DNA of 33,463 nt from Oscillospiraceae bacterium (GCA_012521915.1 JAAYLM010000064.1:1-33463), one strand, 5' to 3'. Shown: positions 1 through 9,126, numbered from the stretch's first letter. The notes: generated from the sequence alone by a model not told the origin. Program-made: numbers and translations.

Positions 1-750
1 CAAAGCCTCCTGATACTGCTGAGGGTTGTCGATCTGAATCGCGTTACGCCCGAAAACAACACCTCTGGCACCATCATCGATAATCTGTTTGGCCAGTTGC
101 AGAGAATCAACCTGATTTGGCATCCTGCTGCCGCCCAGGCCGAGAATCGGCAGCGGGCAGCTGTCAACAACCGCTCTGAACTGATGCGTGTGAAACGTTT
201 TGACCGCGTCTGCACCCAGTTCAGCCAGGATCCGGCAACCGCGATAGACGATATCATGCATCTGCTCCGGGTTAAGCGCATCGCTGTTATTGGGGAAACA
301 CTCGCCGATCACAGGGATACCCAGCTTCCGGGCTTCGTTGCACAGTTCTGCGAATAAAGCGACATTTTTTGCGTCCTGCGCTTCACTGCCGGTCTGCAAG
401 GTCAGGGATACAAGGACAATCTCAGCACCCAGTTCTGCTGCGTCCGCGACGGAAAAGGCTTTTACGGTCTGTGCCTGGTGGTAGCCCCACTCAAAACAAA
501 AAACCGTACTCCAGTTGAGCCTGACGATCGGTATTGGCGCCCCTTTGTAGTCAAATGCATGACCTAGATGTTTCAACATGCCTGGAGACAGGAGAATGCC
601 GTCAACGCAGGGGTTGATTTTCTTAACCGTCTCATTCAGGTTGACCATGCCGGGGATGGGGCCATCCATGTAGCCGTGATCAATCGCGATCACAACAGCA
701 TTTTCATTTTTTGAAAACAGTTTGTTCAAACGAATTGTCTTTCCAGTCAT
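1..750 (-). CDS. LacD/FbaB/DeoC-type class I aldolase family protein, C-terminus cut by window edge
   Basis: Manual reverse translation gives MTGKTIRLNKLFSKNENAVVIAIDHGYMDGPIPGMVNLNETVKKINPCVDGILLSPGML...IGECFPNNSD...GADAVKTFHTHQFRAVVDSCPLPILGLGGSRM...GVVFGRNAIQ, a TIM-barrel aldolase pattern (AIDHG, K in VKTF, GLGGSRM, GRN). Missing from the ORF track because the frame is open at the left edge. RBS GAAGG lies upstream of the ATG at 750; an in-frame upstream ATG is at 783. Confidence 0.85.
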   Translation of the reverse strand, partial: MTGKTIRLNKLFSKNENAVVIAIDHGYMDGPIPGMVNLNETVKKINPCVDGILLSPGMLKHLGHAFDYKGAPIPIVRLNWSTVFCFEWGYHQAQTVKAFSVADAAELGAEIVLVSLTLQTGSEAQDAKNVALFAELCNEARKLGIPVIGECFPNNSDALNPEQMHDIVYRGCRILAELGADAVKTFHTHQFRAVVDSCPLPILGLGGSRMPNQVDSLQLAKQIIDDGARGVVFGRNAIQIDNPQQYQEAL

Positions 751-882
751 ATCCAGGCCTTCTTTCTTTATTTTCTGATTCATGATGACCGCACTGATCA
801 GCCAGTCAATTTTTACAATCCATGTCCAGTCTGTTTGCCGTATCCAAATTATGTCTATCTGCTCACGGTGTATAAATTCTTT

Positions 883-2244
883 CTATTTCAGGCTATTGAG
901 CAGCTGCAAGGCATGCGCGACAAGTGAATCCTCCAGTTCCTCTGTAAAGGGGTTGTTCTTTGCTTCATAGCCACCTTCCTGGAAGGCTTTTCTGGTCGGA
1001 AAGTATCCGTGAGAACCATTGGTTAATGATGAAATAAAGGTGTTGGCAAAAGGAGAACCTTTCTTGATCCGCCGGCCGATCTGAGAAAAGACTTCTCCAG
1101 GAAGGCCCACATAGGCTATTTCACCTAATGCCACTGCCTGGATCTCTAAGGGCAGGGCGCTTCCCAAAGCAGCGATTCGGACGGTTTGAAAAGCTGTTGA
1201 TATTTCAGCGATACTTGCCATGCCGGCACCTGTAACGGCCCATGTACCGTCATAGAAAGACTGTATGTCTTTACGCGCTTTCACGACTTGTTCCGGACTG
1301 ATCGCCCGCAGTGGCATATCGACAGTGATTCGTCCGCTACAGAAACCCGGTTCACACCCGTTCATGTCACGCGATGAGCTGAATCGCTGATAGACTTTAT
1401 ATACCTCTGCTGCTAGGATACGCCCGACTTTCCGGGAATAAGCATAACCACTTGTTGTATCATGCTCCGGATGCATCGCATCGATATGGTTGATGTCACC
1501 GGCTGCCCCATTGATATACAACACATCACAATCGGGAAGCAGCTGCCGGACCGCTTGCCTCATATGACCAGGATAGTCTGCTGAAAAAAGGCTTCCACTT
1601 GTCATGTCGGGATGCAGTGTGAAATTGACCACCAGCACTTCCCCGCTGCCATCGACGTACTTGAACCTTACAACCCCTACATCGGGGTCGATCTCCCCGA
1701 TCGGTTCAACGATGTCCGGATTTCCCCTGCCTGGATTTGTTGTCATGCTTCCGTCTTTCATGCGATAACGCCTGATGAAGGATATGCTGTCTTCATGTCC
1801 ATATCCGATATCCATCGCAGCGTCTTTGAGCCGACCGGCCGCCATCTGCGCGGCATCAGCGATTTTTCGTTCCAGCATCGCCATATAGGCGTCATCCGGA
1901 CCGCCCATCTGCTTAGCCTTTTCCTTGTCTTCAACCACCCTGACATGCGGCCCGGTGTGCGTGTGTGTGGAATGAATCATGACTTTCTCGATGGACAAGC
2001 CCAGCCTTTCACCGATCAGCTTCCTCGTTGCCTCGCTGTACTCAGCACCTAAGCCGATCAGATCACAACTGATTAAGATCCACTTGATATCATTCTGCTC
2101 ATCAGAAATGGCTATTGCGGACGCATATAATGGATCCAGAACACCTTCTGCTTCGCGCCTGTGAAAGTAACCAGCCATGCAAACACCCAGGGGCGGCGTA
2201 ATATCCACCTTGGCAAAGCCCACTTTGATCCATGATTGTTCCAT
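883..2244 (-). CDS. Neutral/alkaline non-lysosomal ceramidase-like hydrolase (cytoplasmic, no signal peptide)
   Basis: VDITPPLG N-terminus, STHTHTGPH metal-binding motif, NFTLHPDMTSGSLFSADYPGHM, NGAAGDINHID. Confidence 0.85.
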   Translation of the reverse strand: MEQSWIKVGFAKVDITPPLGVCMAGYFHRREAEGVLDPLYASAIAISDEQNDIKWILISCDLIGLGAEYSEATRKLIGERLGLSIEKVMIHSTHTHTGPHVRVVEDKEKAKQMGGPDDAYMAMLERKIADAAQMAAGRLKDAAMDIGYGHEDSISFIRRYRMKDGSMTTNPGRGNPDIVEPIGEIDPDVGVVRFKYVDGSGEVLVVNFTLHPDMTSGSLFSADYPGHMRQAVRQLLPDCDVLYINGAAGDINHIDAMHPEHDTTSGYAYSRKVGRILAAEVYKVYQRFSSSRDMNGCEPGFCSGRITVDMPLRAISPEQVVKARKDIQSFYDGTWAVTGAGMASIAEISTAFQTVRIAALGSALPLEIQAVALGEIAYVGLPGEVFSQIGRRIKKGSPFANTFISSLTNGSHGYFPTRKAFQEGGYEAKNNPFTEELEDSLVAHALQLLNSLK

Positions 2245-2283
2245 TTTGACATCTCCTTTAATTGTTTTATCTTTATGAATCCT

Positions 2284-3585
2284 TTACATGCCCCGATACA
2301 TGTCAACCAGCGTTGTACAAATAATGTCCCCGGCTGCGCTTTCCAGGCCGCTTGTCGGAGCAAGCCGGGCTTCGTAAACACCGGGCACCATACACTCGGG
2401 TGTCGGCACATAGCCACAGTAATCATTGGCGAAATCAGAGAAAAAGACATGTCCGCCGCATGCCTGCTTTACTTTAAAGCCATAAGCCACAAACATTTGA
2501 CAAGGGTTGCCCACGATGCAGACGTCACCAATTCTGATCAACTGGAGATAGACATCACGCTCCACCTTTTTATCCGCTGCTATTTGAAAAGCCTGCAGCG
2601 CAAAAAAAGTCTCCACATAGTCCGGTTCACGGGGCGTTGACAGAGGCAGCGAGTCACCAAGCTTATCAAAATGTTTTTTTGCGGTCAGGAGATCCTCTGC
2701 CGAGGGCTTCCTCAAGCGGACACTTATCGTCTTGTCCGCATGCAGGATCTCTTCCCCGGCTGGAACAGCGCGGTTTATGGCAGCAATCGCTTTCCGGGCC
2801 AATTCGCGCCCGACAACAATCTGTCTGCCGGGCTTGGTGGTTTCTTCGTCAAACACATTGATGTGATTAATGTTACCGCAGGCGCCGTTAACAAAAAGCG
2901 TGACAAAATCCTGACCATATTGTTTTTTCATTTCGCTGGACAAAACGCCAATATAGTCCGCACTCGTTTGGGTACCGGAAACAATAGCGGGATGGCAGGC
3001 AAAATTCACAACCGCCCCGACAGGCTGATGATCATGCATCGCGACAAGAACACCTGCATCCGGATCAATCTCGCCAAACGGCCCTAAAACCTGCCCTTTG
3101 TTTTTTATGCCAGGGTTTGTTTTCAGCGATCCGTCTTTCATCCGGTAAATTCTAATGAATGAAACATCTGTCAGGGTCTCATGGCCCACAAGCAATTGGG
3201 CTGTTTGCGCCCTGTTGTATGCGCACACCACAGCATCCGCCGCACGTCGCACCAATAATTCGAGATAAAACGGATCTGTTACAACCTCCTCACCCCAGTT
3301 CAGCGTCGGCCCGCCTGTATGCGTATGGGTGGCCATGACCATGATTTCATTTTCCCGCATTGGCACGAATGAACATACCCTTGTCCTGATTCGCTTTGTT
3401 ATATCGAGTGTGATACCACAGGCATCAAGGACAACAACAGCTGCTGACAGCCCCTCATGGGCACAATAGAAAGCCCTTGCGCATATCTTCTCTAAAATGT
3501 CCGTGTTGTAACGTGCGCCAAAGCCTCCGGGAATAATGCTTCCCAGAGGAGGTGTAATATCTGTTTCGTAAAAACCGCATTCCAT
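2284..3585 (-). CDS. Neutral/alkaline non-lysosomal ceramidase-like hydrolase, second paralog
   Basis: ETDITPPLGSIIPG, ATHTHTGGPT, NFACHPAIVSGTQTSADYIG, NGACGNINHIN. RBS GGAGAGGA just upstream, overlapping the end of the 3589..3867 ORF. Confidence 0.85.
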   Translation of the reverse strand: MECGFYETDITPPLGSIIPGGFGARYNTDILEKICARAFYCAHEGLSAAVVVLDACGITLDITKRIRTRVCSFVPMRENEIMVMATHTHTGGPTLNWGEEVVTDPFYLELLVRRAADAVVCAYNRAQTAQLLVGHETLTDVSFIRIYRMKDGSLKTNPGIKNKGQVLGPFGEIDPDAGVLVAMHDHQPVGAVVNFACHPAIVSGTQTSADYIGVLSSEMKKQYGQDFVTLFVNGACGNINHINVFDEETTKPGRQIVVGRELARKAIAAINRAVPAGEEILHADKTISVRLRKPSAEDLLTAKKHFDKLGDSLPLSTPREPDYVETFFALQAFQIAADKKVERDVYLQLIRIGDVCIVGNPCQMFVAYGFKVKQACGGHVFFSDFANDYCGYVPTPECMVPGVYEARLAPTSGLESAAGDIICTTLVDMYRGM

Positions 3586-3588
3586 TGC

Positions 3589-3867
3589 TTAGTCCTCTCC
3601 ATGGATGAATGAAACAACTTCCTCACCCCGCCTCGCAGATGGTCTTTTCAGGAGCTTTTGCCTGACAGGCTGAAGAAGCTGCTCCGCAGCCAGACAGATT
3701 GAGCAACAGGCGGATGAAGCACAAAGCCTGTGGTAAAGTGGCGTGCATGGCATGCCCTTGTTCAAGTCAACAGTCATGTGATCAACTTGCGCTGTGTTGC
3801 CAGAAGGCCTGAAGGCCTTTGTAGGATTCAGAATGACCCCGTGAAGTTTTAAGGATGGGAAAGGCAT
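3589..3867 (-). CDS. Small Cys-containing protein of unknown function (92 aa)
   Basis: Well-placed RBS (AAGGAG about 8 nt before ATG), stop 3 nt before the next ATG with that gene's RBS inside its 3' end, and lies downstream of a near-consensus promoter. No family recognised. Confidence 0.55.
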   Translation of the reverse strand: MPFPSLKLHGVILNPTKAFRPSGNTAQVDHMTVDLNKGMPCTPLYHRLCASSACCSICLAAEQLLQPVRQKLLKRPSARRGEEVVSFIHGED

Positions 3868-3911
3868 GATGCAACTCCTTTATGGCCAGCGCGGCATAAG
3901 GATTCGTGTTT

Positions 3912-3941
3912 ATTCTAGCAGTATGCGATTAAGGCTGTCAA
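3912..3941 (-). promoter_or_regulatory. Sigma70-type promoter for the leftward operon
   Basis: Reverse strand TTGACA-N18-TAGAAT (-35 at 3936-3941, -10 at 3912-3917), upstream of the 3867 start. Confidence 0.65.
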
Positions 3942-4019
3942 TACAATGAACATATTCTTTATTATTGCGCCATATTTTGACGATTAAATTCATTTCTAAC
4001 GCGATTTTCTTCAATTAAG

Positions 4020-4049
4020 TTGACATGACACAAACCAAAGCGCTAAGAT
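4020..4049 (+). promoter_or_regulatory. Sigma70-type promoter for the DeoR-family gene
   Basis: TTGACA (4020-4025)-N18-TAAGAT (4044-4049), 62 bp before the ATG at 4112. Confidence 0.55.
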
Positions 4050-4111
4050 ATTTATGATGGCCCTTATGGCAGGCGAGACGATGACGTGATTTGGATTGTT
4101 GAGGTTTTCAG

Positions 4112-4906
4112 ATGAACAAGACCGAAAAACGCAAAACCTTATTGTTTGAGCATCTGTTGCAGAATGGCCGTATTTCGTCAGAAGACGCTGCTCAGATGCT
4201 GCAAGTTTCCGCGTCAACCGTAAGGCGTTTGTTTATGGAAATCGAAGGCGAAGGTAAAGCCATCCGCGTTCGCGGTGCCCTGCAGTCGACCGGTATACCC
4301 AGCGACATCTACAGAATCACAGACACCGAAAACAAGTTTCCCGGACAAAACCGACAGATTGGCCTTTATGCCGCCAGTCATTTTGTCGAGGATGGTGATA
4401 TCATCTACCTGGACAGCGGCACAACGGTTATGCAGCTTTCACTGGCTCTCAAGCAGCGCATCCAGAGAAGTCTGCTCAAGGATATCCAGGTTGTGACCAA
4501 TTCGATTCCCAACATGGAGATCCTGAACAGCGTTGCCAATGTCATTCTGATCGGCGGCCGTTTTCGTGAAGAGCGTCGTGATTTTGCAGGCTACGCGTCT
4601 GAACAGTTTATTCGCTGTTTTAACTACCACAAAGTCTTTCTGGGTGCTGACGGGTTCGACCCCGGGATCGGCTTTCTGGGCAAAGATACCGACACCGCCA
4701 GGATCAACGAGGTCATCATGGCCAGGTCCAGAGCCATCTATATTCTGATGGATTCGTCCAAATTCTTTACGAGCTCTCTTGTCTCCTATGCCCGTCTGTC
4801 CAGTGTATCCGCGGTGATCACAGATTCATTCCTCCCCGCCGAATCAGAACAGATCTGCCTGGCGCACGGCCTGAAGGTGTGTAAAGCGGAGAATGCAGAG
4901 CTTTAG
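4112..4906 (+). CDS. DeoR-family transcriptional regulator (HTH plus sugar-phosphate sensor domain)
   Basis: N-terminal HTH (RISSEDAAQMLQVSASTVRRLFMEIEGEGKAIRVRGAL), C-terminal DeoRC pattern (YLDSGTTVMQL...VVTNSI...LIGGRF...FLGADGFDPGIGF). Confidence 0.92.
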   Translation: MNKTEKRKTLLFEHLLQNGRISSEDAAQMLQVSASTVRRLFMEIEGEGKAIRVRGALQSTGIPSDIYRITDTENKFPGQNRQIGLYAASHFVEDGDIIYLDSGTTVMQLSLALKQRIQRSLLKDIQVVTNSIPNMEILNSVANVILIGGRFREERRDFAGYASEQFIRCFNYHKVFLGADGFDPGIGFLGKDTDTARINEVIMARSRAIYILMDSSKFFTSSLVSYARLSSVSAVITDSFLPAESEQICLAHGLKVCKAENAEL

Positions 4907-5541
4907 AACGAATCACCAACCTTGATCGGCGCGACAGACACCCAGTTCTGATCAAAAGCAGCCAGTTCTGATCTGTTTTTCAGTTCAGCCAGGATTTTTT
5001 CCCAGCGACCGCGCATATCCACGGTATACAAGACAGGGAACCAGGCCAGTTCCAGATACCGCTTAACGGCTGGGATCCTGAAGTCATCTGTATTCAGGAC
5101 GCAGTCGCTGAAACCCAGCTCACTGAGCCGGCGCAGAACCGCAATGATCACGGCAGTGCCGGCACCTTTCCCTCTGTATTCAAACATGGAACCGACATTG
5201 TGCAGGCAGCCCGGACCATATTTCCTGCAGGGGTAGCCGTCTCGCTCTTTGTCTGTGAAAAGCAAGGCCGTTGCCGTGGCGACCGGTTTGCCGGACTCTG
5301 TACAAACGAGAAAAACATGCTCCATTTTCACCCTGGCGTCGCTGCCCATGGCTTTCTGCCAGATGGTTATGGGATCATCCTGCGAGTCCGTGAAGAATCC
5401 GGCTGATTTCATGATGGAGACCCACGCCTCCTCGTCACCTTCCTGCATCGAACGGACCCGCCAACCCTGCGGCAGCCGCATGTCCGGGATCGGCGCCTCT
5501 CGCCTGAGCATCTTCAGTTGTTTTGGCGGATTGTCTGCCAT
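4903..5541 (-). CDS. GNAT-family N-acetyltransferase
   Basis: GNAT pattern: GWRVRSMQEGDEEAWVSIMKSAGFF...PVATATALL...GPGCLHNVGSMFEYRGKGAGTAVIIAVLRRLSELGFSDCVLNTDDFRIPAVKRYLELAW. Start trimmed from the track ORF (5868) to the ATG at 5541, which has an AGGAGGT RBS. Confidence 0.85.
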   Translation of the reverse strand: MADNPPKQLKMLRREAPIPDMRLPQGWRVRSMQEGDEEAWVSIMKSAGFFTDSQDDPITIWQKAMGSDARVKMEHVFLVCTESGKPVATATALLFTDKERDGYPCRKYGPGCLHNVGSMFEYRGKGAGTAVIIAVLRRLSELGFSDCVLNTDDFRIPAVKRYLELAWFPVLYTVDMRGRWEKILAELKNRSELAAFDQNWVSVAPIKVGDSF

Positions 5542-5618
5542 TTGTATGCACCTCCTGCCCTTTTGTCGCCTGTGCTTATAGATTATTACACGATCAGGCA
5601 AACAACAAGAAGAAATCC

Positions 5619-5627
5619 TGATATAAT
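5619..5627 (+). promoter_or_regulatory. Extended -10 promoter for the 5.7-16.5 kb operon
   Basis: TGATATAAT (TGnTATAAT) about 70 bp upstream of the ATG at 5693; -35 region weak. Confidence 0.45.
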
Positions 5628-5692
5628 AACGGTAATACAAAACTGCCATTCCTGCTTGCGCTGCGCAGATCAACTCGAGAGAAGGTGTCCTC

Positions 5693-6682
5693 ATGAAAAT
5701 CGCGTTATTGATGAATGCCCAGACCAGAAAGAATGTGTTTACAGACCGAATCCTGGCCGAACTCAACCGGTTGGGCGATGTTGTCATGAATGAAACCGGT
5801 GAGACGGGACCTGAAATTGTTAAGCAGCTGATTCGCGATGCCGACATAGCTGTCACATCGTGGGGCAATGGCCCTTTGACAGCAGATATTCTCGACTGCG
5901 CGCCTCAATTGAAGCTTGTTGCCCATGCTGCCGGCAGTGTCAAACCCATTATCAGCGATGCACTGTTTGACCGGAGCATCGCTTTGATCAGCAGCGCCGT
6001 GGTGTTGAGCCGCGGTGTATCTGAAACAGCACTGGGCTTCACCATCTCTGCCGCCAAGAATTTCTACCAGCTCAACCAGCTGGTTCATGACGGGGGCTGG
6101 GAGCATGACCGGAAGTCCATTACCGAACTGTTCGATATCACCATTGGCGTGATCGGCTGTGGCTATGCTGGAGCCCATTACATCGAGCTGCTGCAGCCTT
6201 TCTCTGTGTCCATCCTGGCCTACGACCCCTATCAGGACGCCACGAAGATCAAGGCGTTTGGCGCGGAGAAAACCAGTCTGGAGCGTATCCTGCAGGAAAG
6301 CGATATTATTTCCCTGCACGCGCCTTCGATTCCTGAAACAAGGCATATGATCAATGCCGAAACCCTTGCTATGATGAAAAACGATGTCATCCTGATCAAT
6401 ACAGCCCGTGGGTCGCTGATCGATGAAACGGCCCTTTATGCGCACATGAAAAGCGGTAAAATCAAATATGCCTGCCTCGATGTAACGGATCCTGAGCCGC
6501 CGGCTGCCGACAACCCCCTGCGCACGCTTCCCAACTGCGTCATCACCCCACACCTGGCCGGCCAGGCCAACAACGGTCTGGGGCGAATCGGGGTGCATGT
6601 CCATGAAGAGATCAACCGTTTCCTCAATGGAGAATCCCTGGTTACACGTGTGACGCGGGAAATGCTGGCGACGATGGCCTGA
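5693..6682 (+). CDS. D-isomer specific 2-hydroxyacid dehydrogenase
   Basis: NAD-binding GVIGCGYAG..., catalytic region INTARGSLIDETAL, DVTDPEPPAADNPL, TPHLAG. Confidence 0.92.
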   Translation: MKIALLMNAQTRKNVFTDRILAELNRLGDVVMNETGETGPEIVKQLIRDADIAVTSWGNGPLTADILDCAPQLKLVAHAAGSVKPIISDALFDRSIALISSAVVLSRGVSETALGFTISAAKNFYQLNQLVHDGGWEHDRKSITELFDITIGVIGCGYAGAHYIELLQPFSVSILAYDPYQDATKIKAFGAEKTSLERILQESDIISLHAPSIPETRHMINAETLAMMKNDVILINTARGSLIDETALYAHMKSGKIKYACLDVTDPEPPAADNPLRTLPNCVITPHLAGQANNGLGRIGVHVHEEINRFLNGESLVTRVTREMLATMA

Positions 6683-6755
6683 AGGCAATGATCGCCGGAC
6701 GATATCAGGCTGACTTAGCATGCGCGGCACAAGCCGCATGAGGTAAACAAGCATC

Positions 6756-8060
6756 ATGACAACCAAGGAAACAACGCCTGTCCATCTGGCTAAAAATAAT
6801 CTTGGCTTCAGCCGCGAGCCCCTTCTGGCGCCCTTTGGCTTCAAAGGCGGCTCGCTTGATGAACTCTGGCTGGTCAATAGCCAGATTGAAGACACCATAG
6901 GCCATAGCGGCTATGGCATGGCAATCCAGAGTGTACTCTGGTCAGATCCGCAGGTTTTCACCAGTTTCTCGCAGTGCGGCGGCAATGCCGCCATGCTGCT
7001 GGTGACACAAAAAGCCCTTTCGCTGATCAAAGAAATTCCTTTTACGACACCTCCGCGCATGATCGAGTCGATTCTGCCAGCGCTCTATGCCTATGCCAGT
7101 GCGCTGACCGGAATTCCTGATCTGAAAAAGACGTTCGTACTCAACGCGCTGGTCAGTGTTGATTTCGCCCTTTGGCAGCTTTATGCCCAGCAGCATCAGA
7201 TCCATCATTTTGATGAACTGGTCCAAGATTTTTCCAGTGACCTGACAGCCAGGCACAGTCACCTGGGTGTTATTCCGCTGGTCACTTACGGCATGTCTCT
7301 GGAGGAAGTCCATTCACTGGCGAAAGACGGGGTTTTCTTCTTTAAGATCAAACTTGGCCAGGACCCTGGTCAGCGGCACAGCCAGCAGGAAATGCTGGAA
7401 GCCGACAAGCAGCGTGCCCTGGATGTGCATCTGGCGCTGAAAGACTACACCACTCCTTTCACAGACAGCGGGCACATCATGTACTATTTCGACGCCAACG
7501 GCCGATATGAAAAAAAAGAGTTTATGGAGGACCTGCTCAGCTTCATGGATGTTCAGGGCATTCTGGCGCGCACACTCATTCTGGAAGAACCTTTTCCCGA
7601 AGGCATCGACATGTCCGTTATTAACCTTCCTGTGCGGATCGCGGCAGATGAAAGTGCCCACAGTCCTGAAGATGTCCGGCACCTGATTGATGATCTTGGC
7701 TATTCCGCCCTGGCGCTCAAGCCCATCGCCAAAACACTGAGCTTGTCACTGACCATGCTGGAAATAGCCATGTCGCGCGACACGCCCTGTTTCTGCGCTG
7801 ATCTCACCGTCACCCCCTACCTGTGCGACTGGAATCGCAACGTTGCCTGCCGCCTTCCGCCTTTGCCCGGTCTGAAAACAGGCATCATGGAGAGTAACGG
7901 CAGGCAGAATTACCGGAACTGGGAGGCCCTGAAAGCCGCTCATCCCCTCCCGGACGCGCCCTGGCTGGAACCGCAGAACGGACTGTATCTACTGGATGAA
8001 ACCTTTTACCGGACCAGTGGCGGCGTTCTGCTCAAGCCGCAAAACGCCCAGCTGTCCTGA
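6756..8060 (+). CDS. Mandelate racemase/muconate lactonizing enzyme (enolase superfamily) protein
   Basis: KIKLG (KxK catalytic motif), metal-ligand contexts FDANGRY, LILEEPFPEG, AADESAH, second Lys in ALKPIAK; MLE/dipeptide-epimerase-like arrangement. Confidence 0.85.
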   Translation: MTTKETTPVHLAKNNLGFSREPLLAPFGFKGGSLDELWLVNSQIEDTIGHSGYGMAIQSVLWSDPQVFTSFSQCGGNAAMLLVTQKALSLIKEIPFTTPPRMIESILPALYAYASALTGIPDLKKTFVLNALVSVDFALWQLYAQQHQIHHFDELVQDFSSDLTARHSHLGVIPLVTYGMSLEEVHSLAKDGVFFFKIKLGQDPGQRHSQQEMLEADKQRALDVHLALKDYTTPFTDSGHIMYYFDANGRYEKKEFMEDLLSFMDVQGILARTLILEEPFPEGIDMSVINLPVRIAADESAHSPEDVRHLIDDLGYSALALKPIAKTLSLSLTMLEIAMSRDTPCFCADLTVTPYLCDWNRNVACRLPPLPGLKTGIMESNGRQNYRNWEALKAAHPLPDAPWLEPQNGLYLLDETFYRTSGGVLLKPQNAQLS

Positions 8061-8088
8061 TCAAGTTGAAACGAAAGGAAACTGAACG

Positions 8089-9117
8089 ATTCAGGCACCC
8101 CTTCAAGTAGCTATTGTCGGCTGCGGCATGGTCTCCGCGATGCATGTGCAGGCCATCCGCGCTCAGGAGAACACCCTTTTGGCCGGTGTCTATGACCATC
8201 TGCCGGAAATGGCCGCCCAGAAAGCGGTCCTATACCAAACGCGCTGTTACCCTTCCTATGAAGATTTGCTGGCCGACCCGGCGGTTGACGCGGTCGCGAT
8301 CTGTACCCCCAGTGGCCTGCATGCACAGCAGGCGCTGCAGGCGCTGGATGCCGGCAAACATGTGCTCATCGAAAAACCGATCGCCCTGAATCTGACAGAC
8401 AGCGACCGCATCTCAGAAAAGGTGCGCGAGAAAAAACTACTGGTCAGTGTGGTCAGCCAGCTGCGTTTCAGCCAGGCTGTCATTGAGACAAAAAAGGATC
8501 TTGAAGCCGGCCGGCTCGGCCGGATCGTCTCGGCTGACCTCTATATGAAATACCACCGCCCCCAGTCCTACTATGACCAGACCGGCTGGCGCGGCACCTT
8601 TGCGATGGACGGCGGCGGCGCCCTGATGAACCAGGGCATTCATGGTGTTGACCTGCTAAGCTATCTGCTCGGTCCCCTGCATAGCATCACCGCCCATGCC
8701 CGTACACTCACCCGTCAGATCGAAGTTGAAGACACGCTGGCTGCCGTTGTCTCTTTCAGATCCGGCGCGCTTGGCGTTATACAGGCGACGACCAGCGTTT
8801 TTCCCGGATTCCCGCGTCGCCTGGAGATCAATGGTGACAAGGGTTCGATCATGATCGTGGAAGACACCGTCACGCGCCGCGTCATCCTGGGTGAGCCGGA
8901 GATGGAAGAAGCCGGTCCTGACAGCCGCCACCAGGGGCACAACAACCCCATGCAGATCAGCGCGGCAGGCCATATCGCCCAATACAAGAATTTTCTGGCC
9001 GCAATCCGCAAGGAAGCGCCGTTGCTGGTCGATGACCAGGATGGCCGTCGTGCACTGGAGATTATTGTCAAAGCCTATGAATCATCCCGGGACAACCGGA
9101 TCGTTTATTTCCCTTAG
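8089..9117 (+). CDS. Gfo/Idh/MocA-family oxidoreductase; probable ATT (or ACG at 8086) start
   Basis: Rossmann strand QVAIVGCGMVSAMHV begins upstream of the first ATG (8128). In-frame TGA at 8083-8085, RBS AAAGGAA 8 nt before ATT 8089. HVLIEKP catalytic motif. Confidence 0.85.
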   Translation: MQAPLQVAIVGCGMVSAMHVQAIRAQENTLLAGVYDHLPEMAAQKAVLYQTRCYPSYEDLLADPAVDAVAICTPSGLHAQQALQALDAGKHVLIEKPIALNLTDSDRISEKVREKKLLVSVVSQLRFSQAVIETKKDLEAGRLGRIVSADLYMKYHRPQSYYDQTGWRGTFAMDGGGALMNQGIHGVDLLSYLLGPLHSITAHARTLTRQIEVEDTLAAVVSFRSGALGVIQATTSVFPGFPRRLEINGDKGSIMIVEDTVTRRVILGEPEMEEAGPDSRHQGHNNPMQISAAGHIAQYKNFLAAIRKEAPLLVDDQDGRRALEIIVKAYESSRDNRIVYFP

Positions 9118-9126
9118 AGGATACGT

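Noticed and set aside
5542-5868. N-terminal extension of the GNAT ORF in the track
   Set aside because: Overlaps the 5693 dehydrogenase start and the candidate promoter; a strong RBS supports the ATG at 5541.
5705-6898. 397-aa minus-strand ORF
   Set aside because: Antisense to the D-2-hydroxyacid dehydrogenase, which has intact catalytic motifs; no domain pattern in the minus product.
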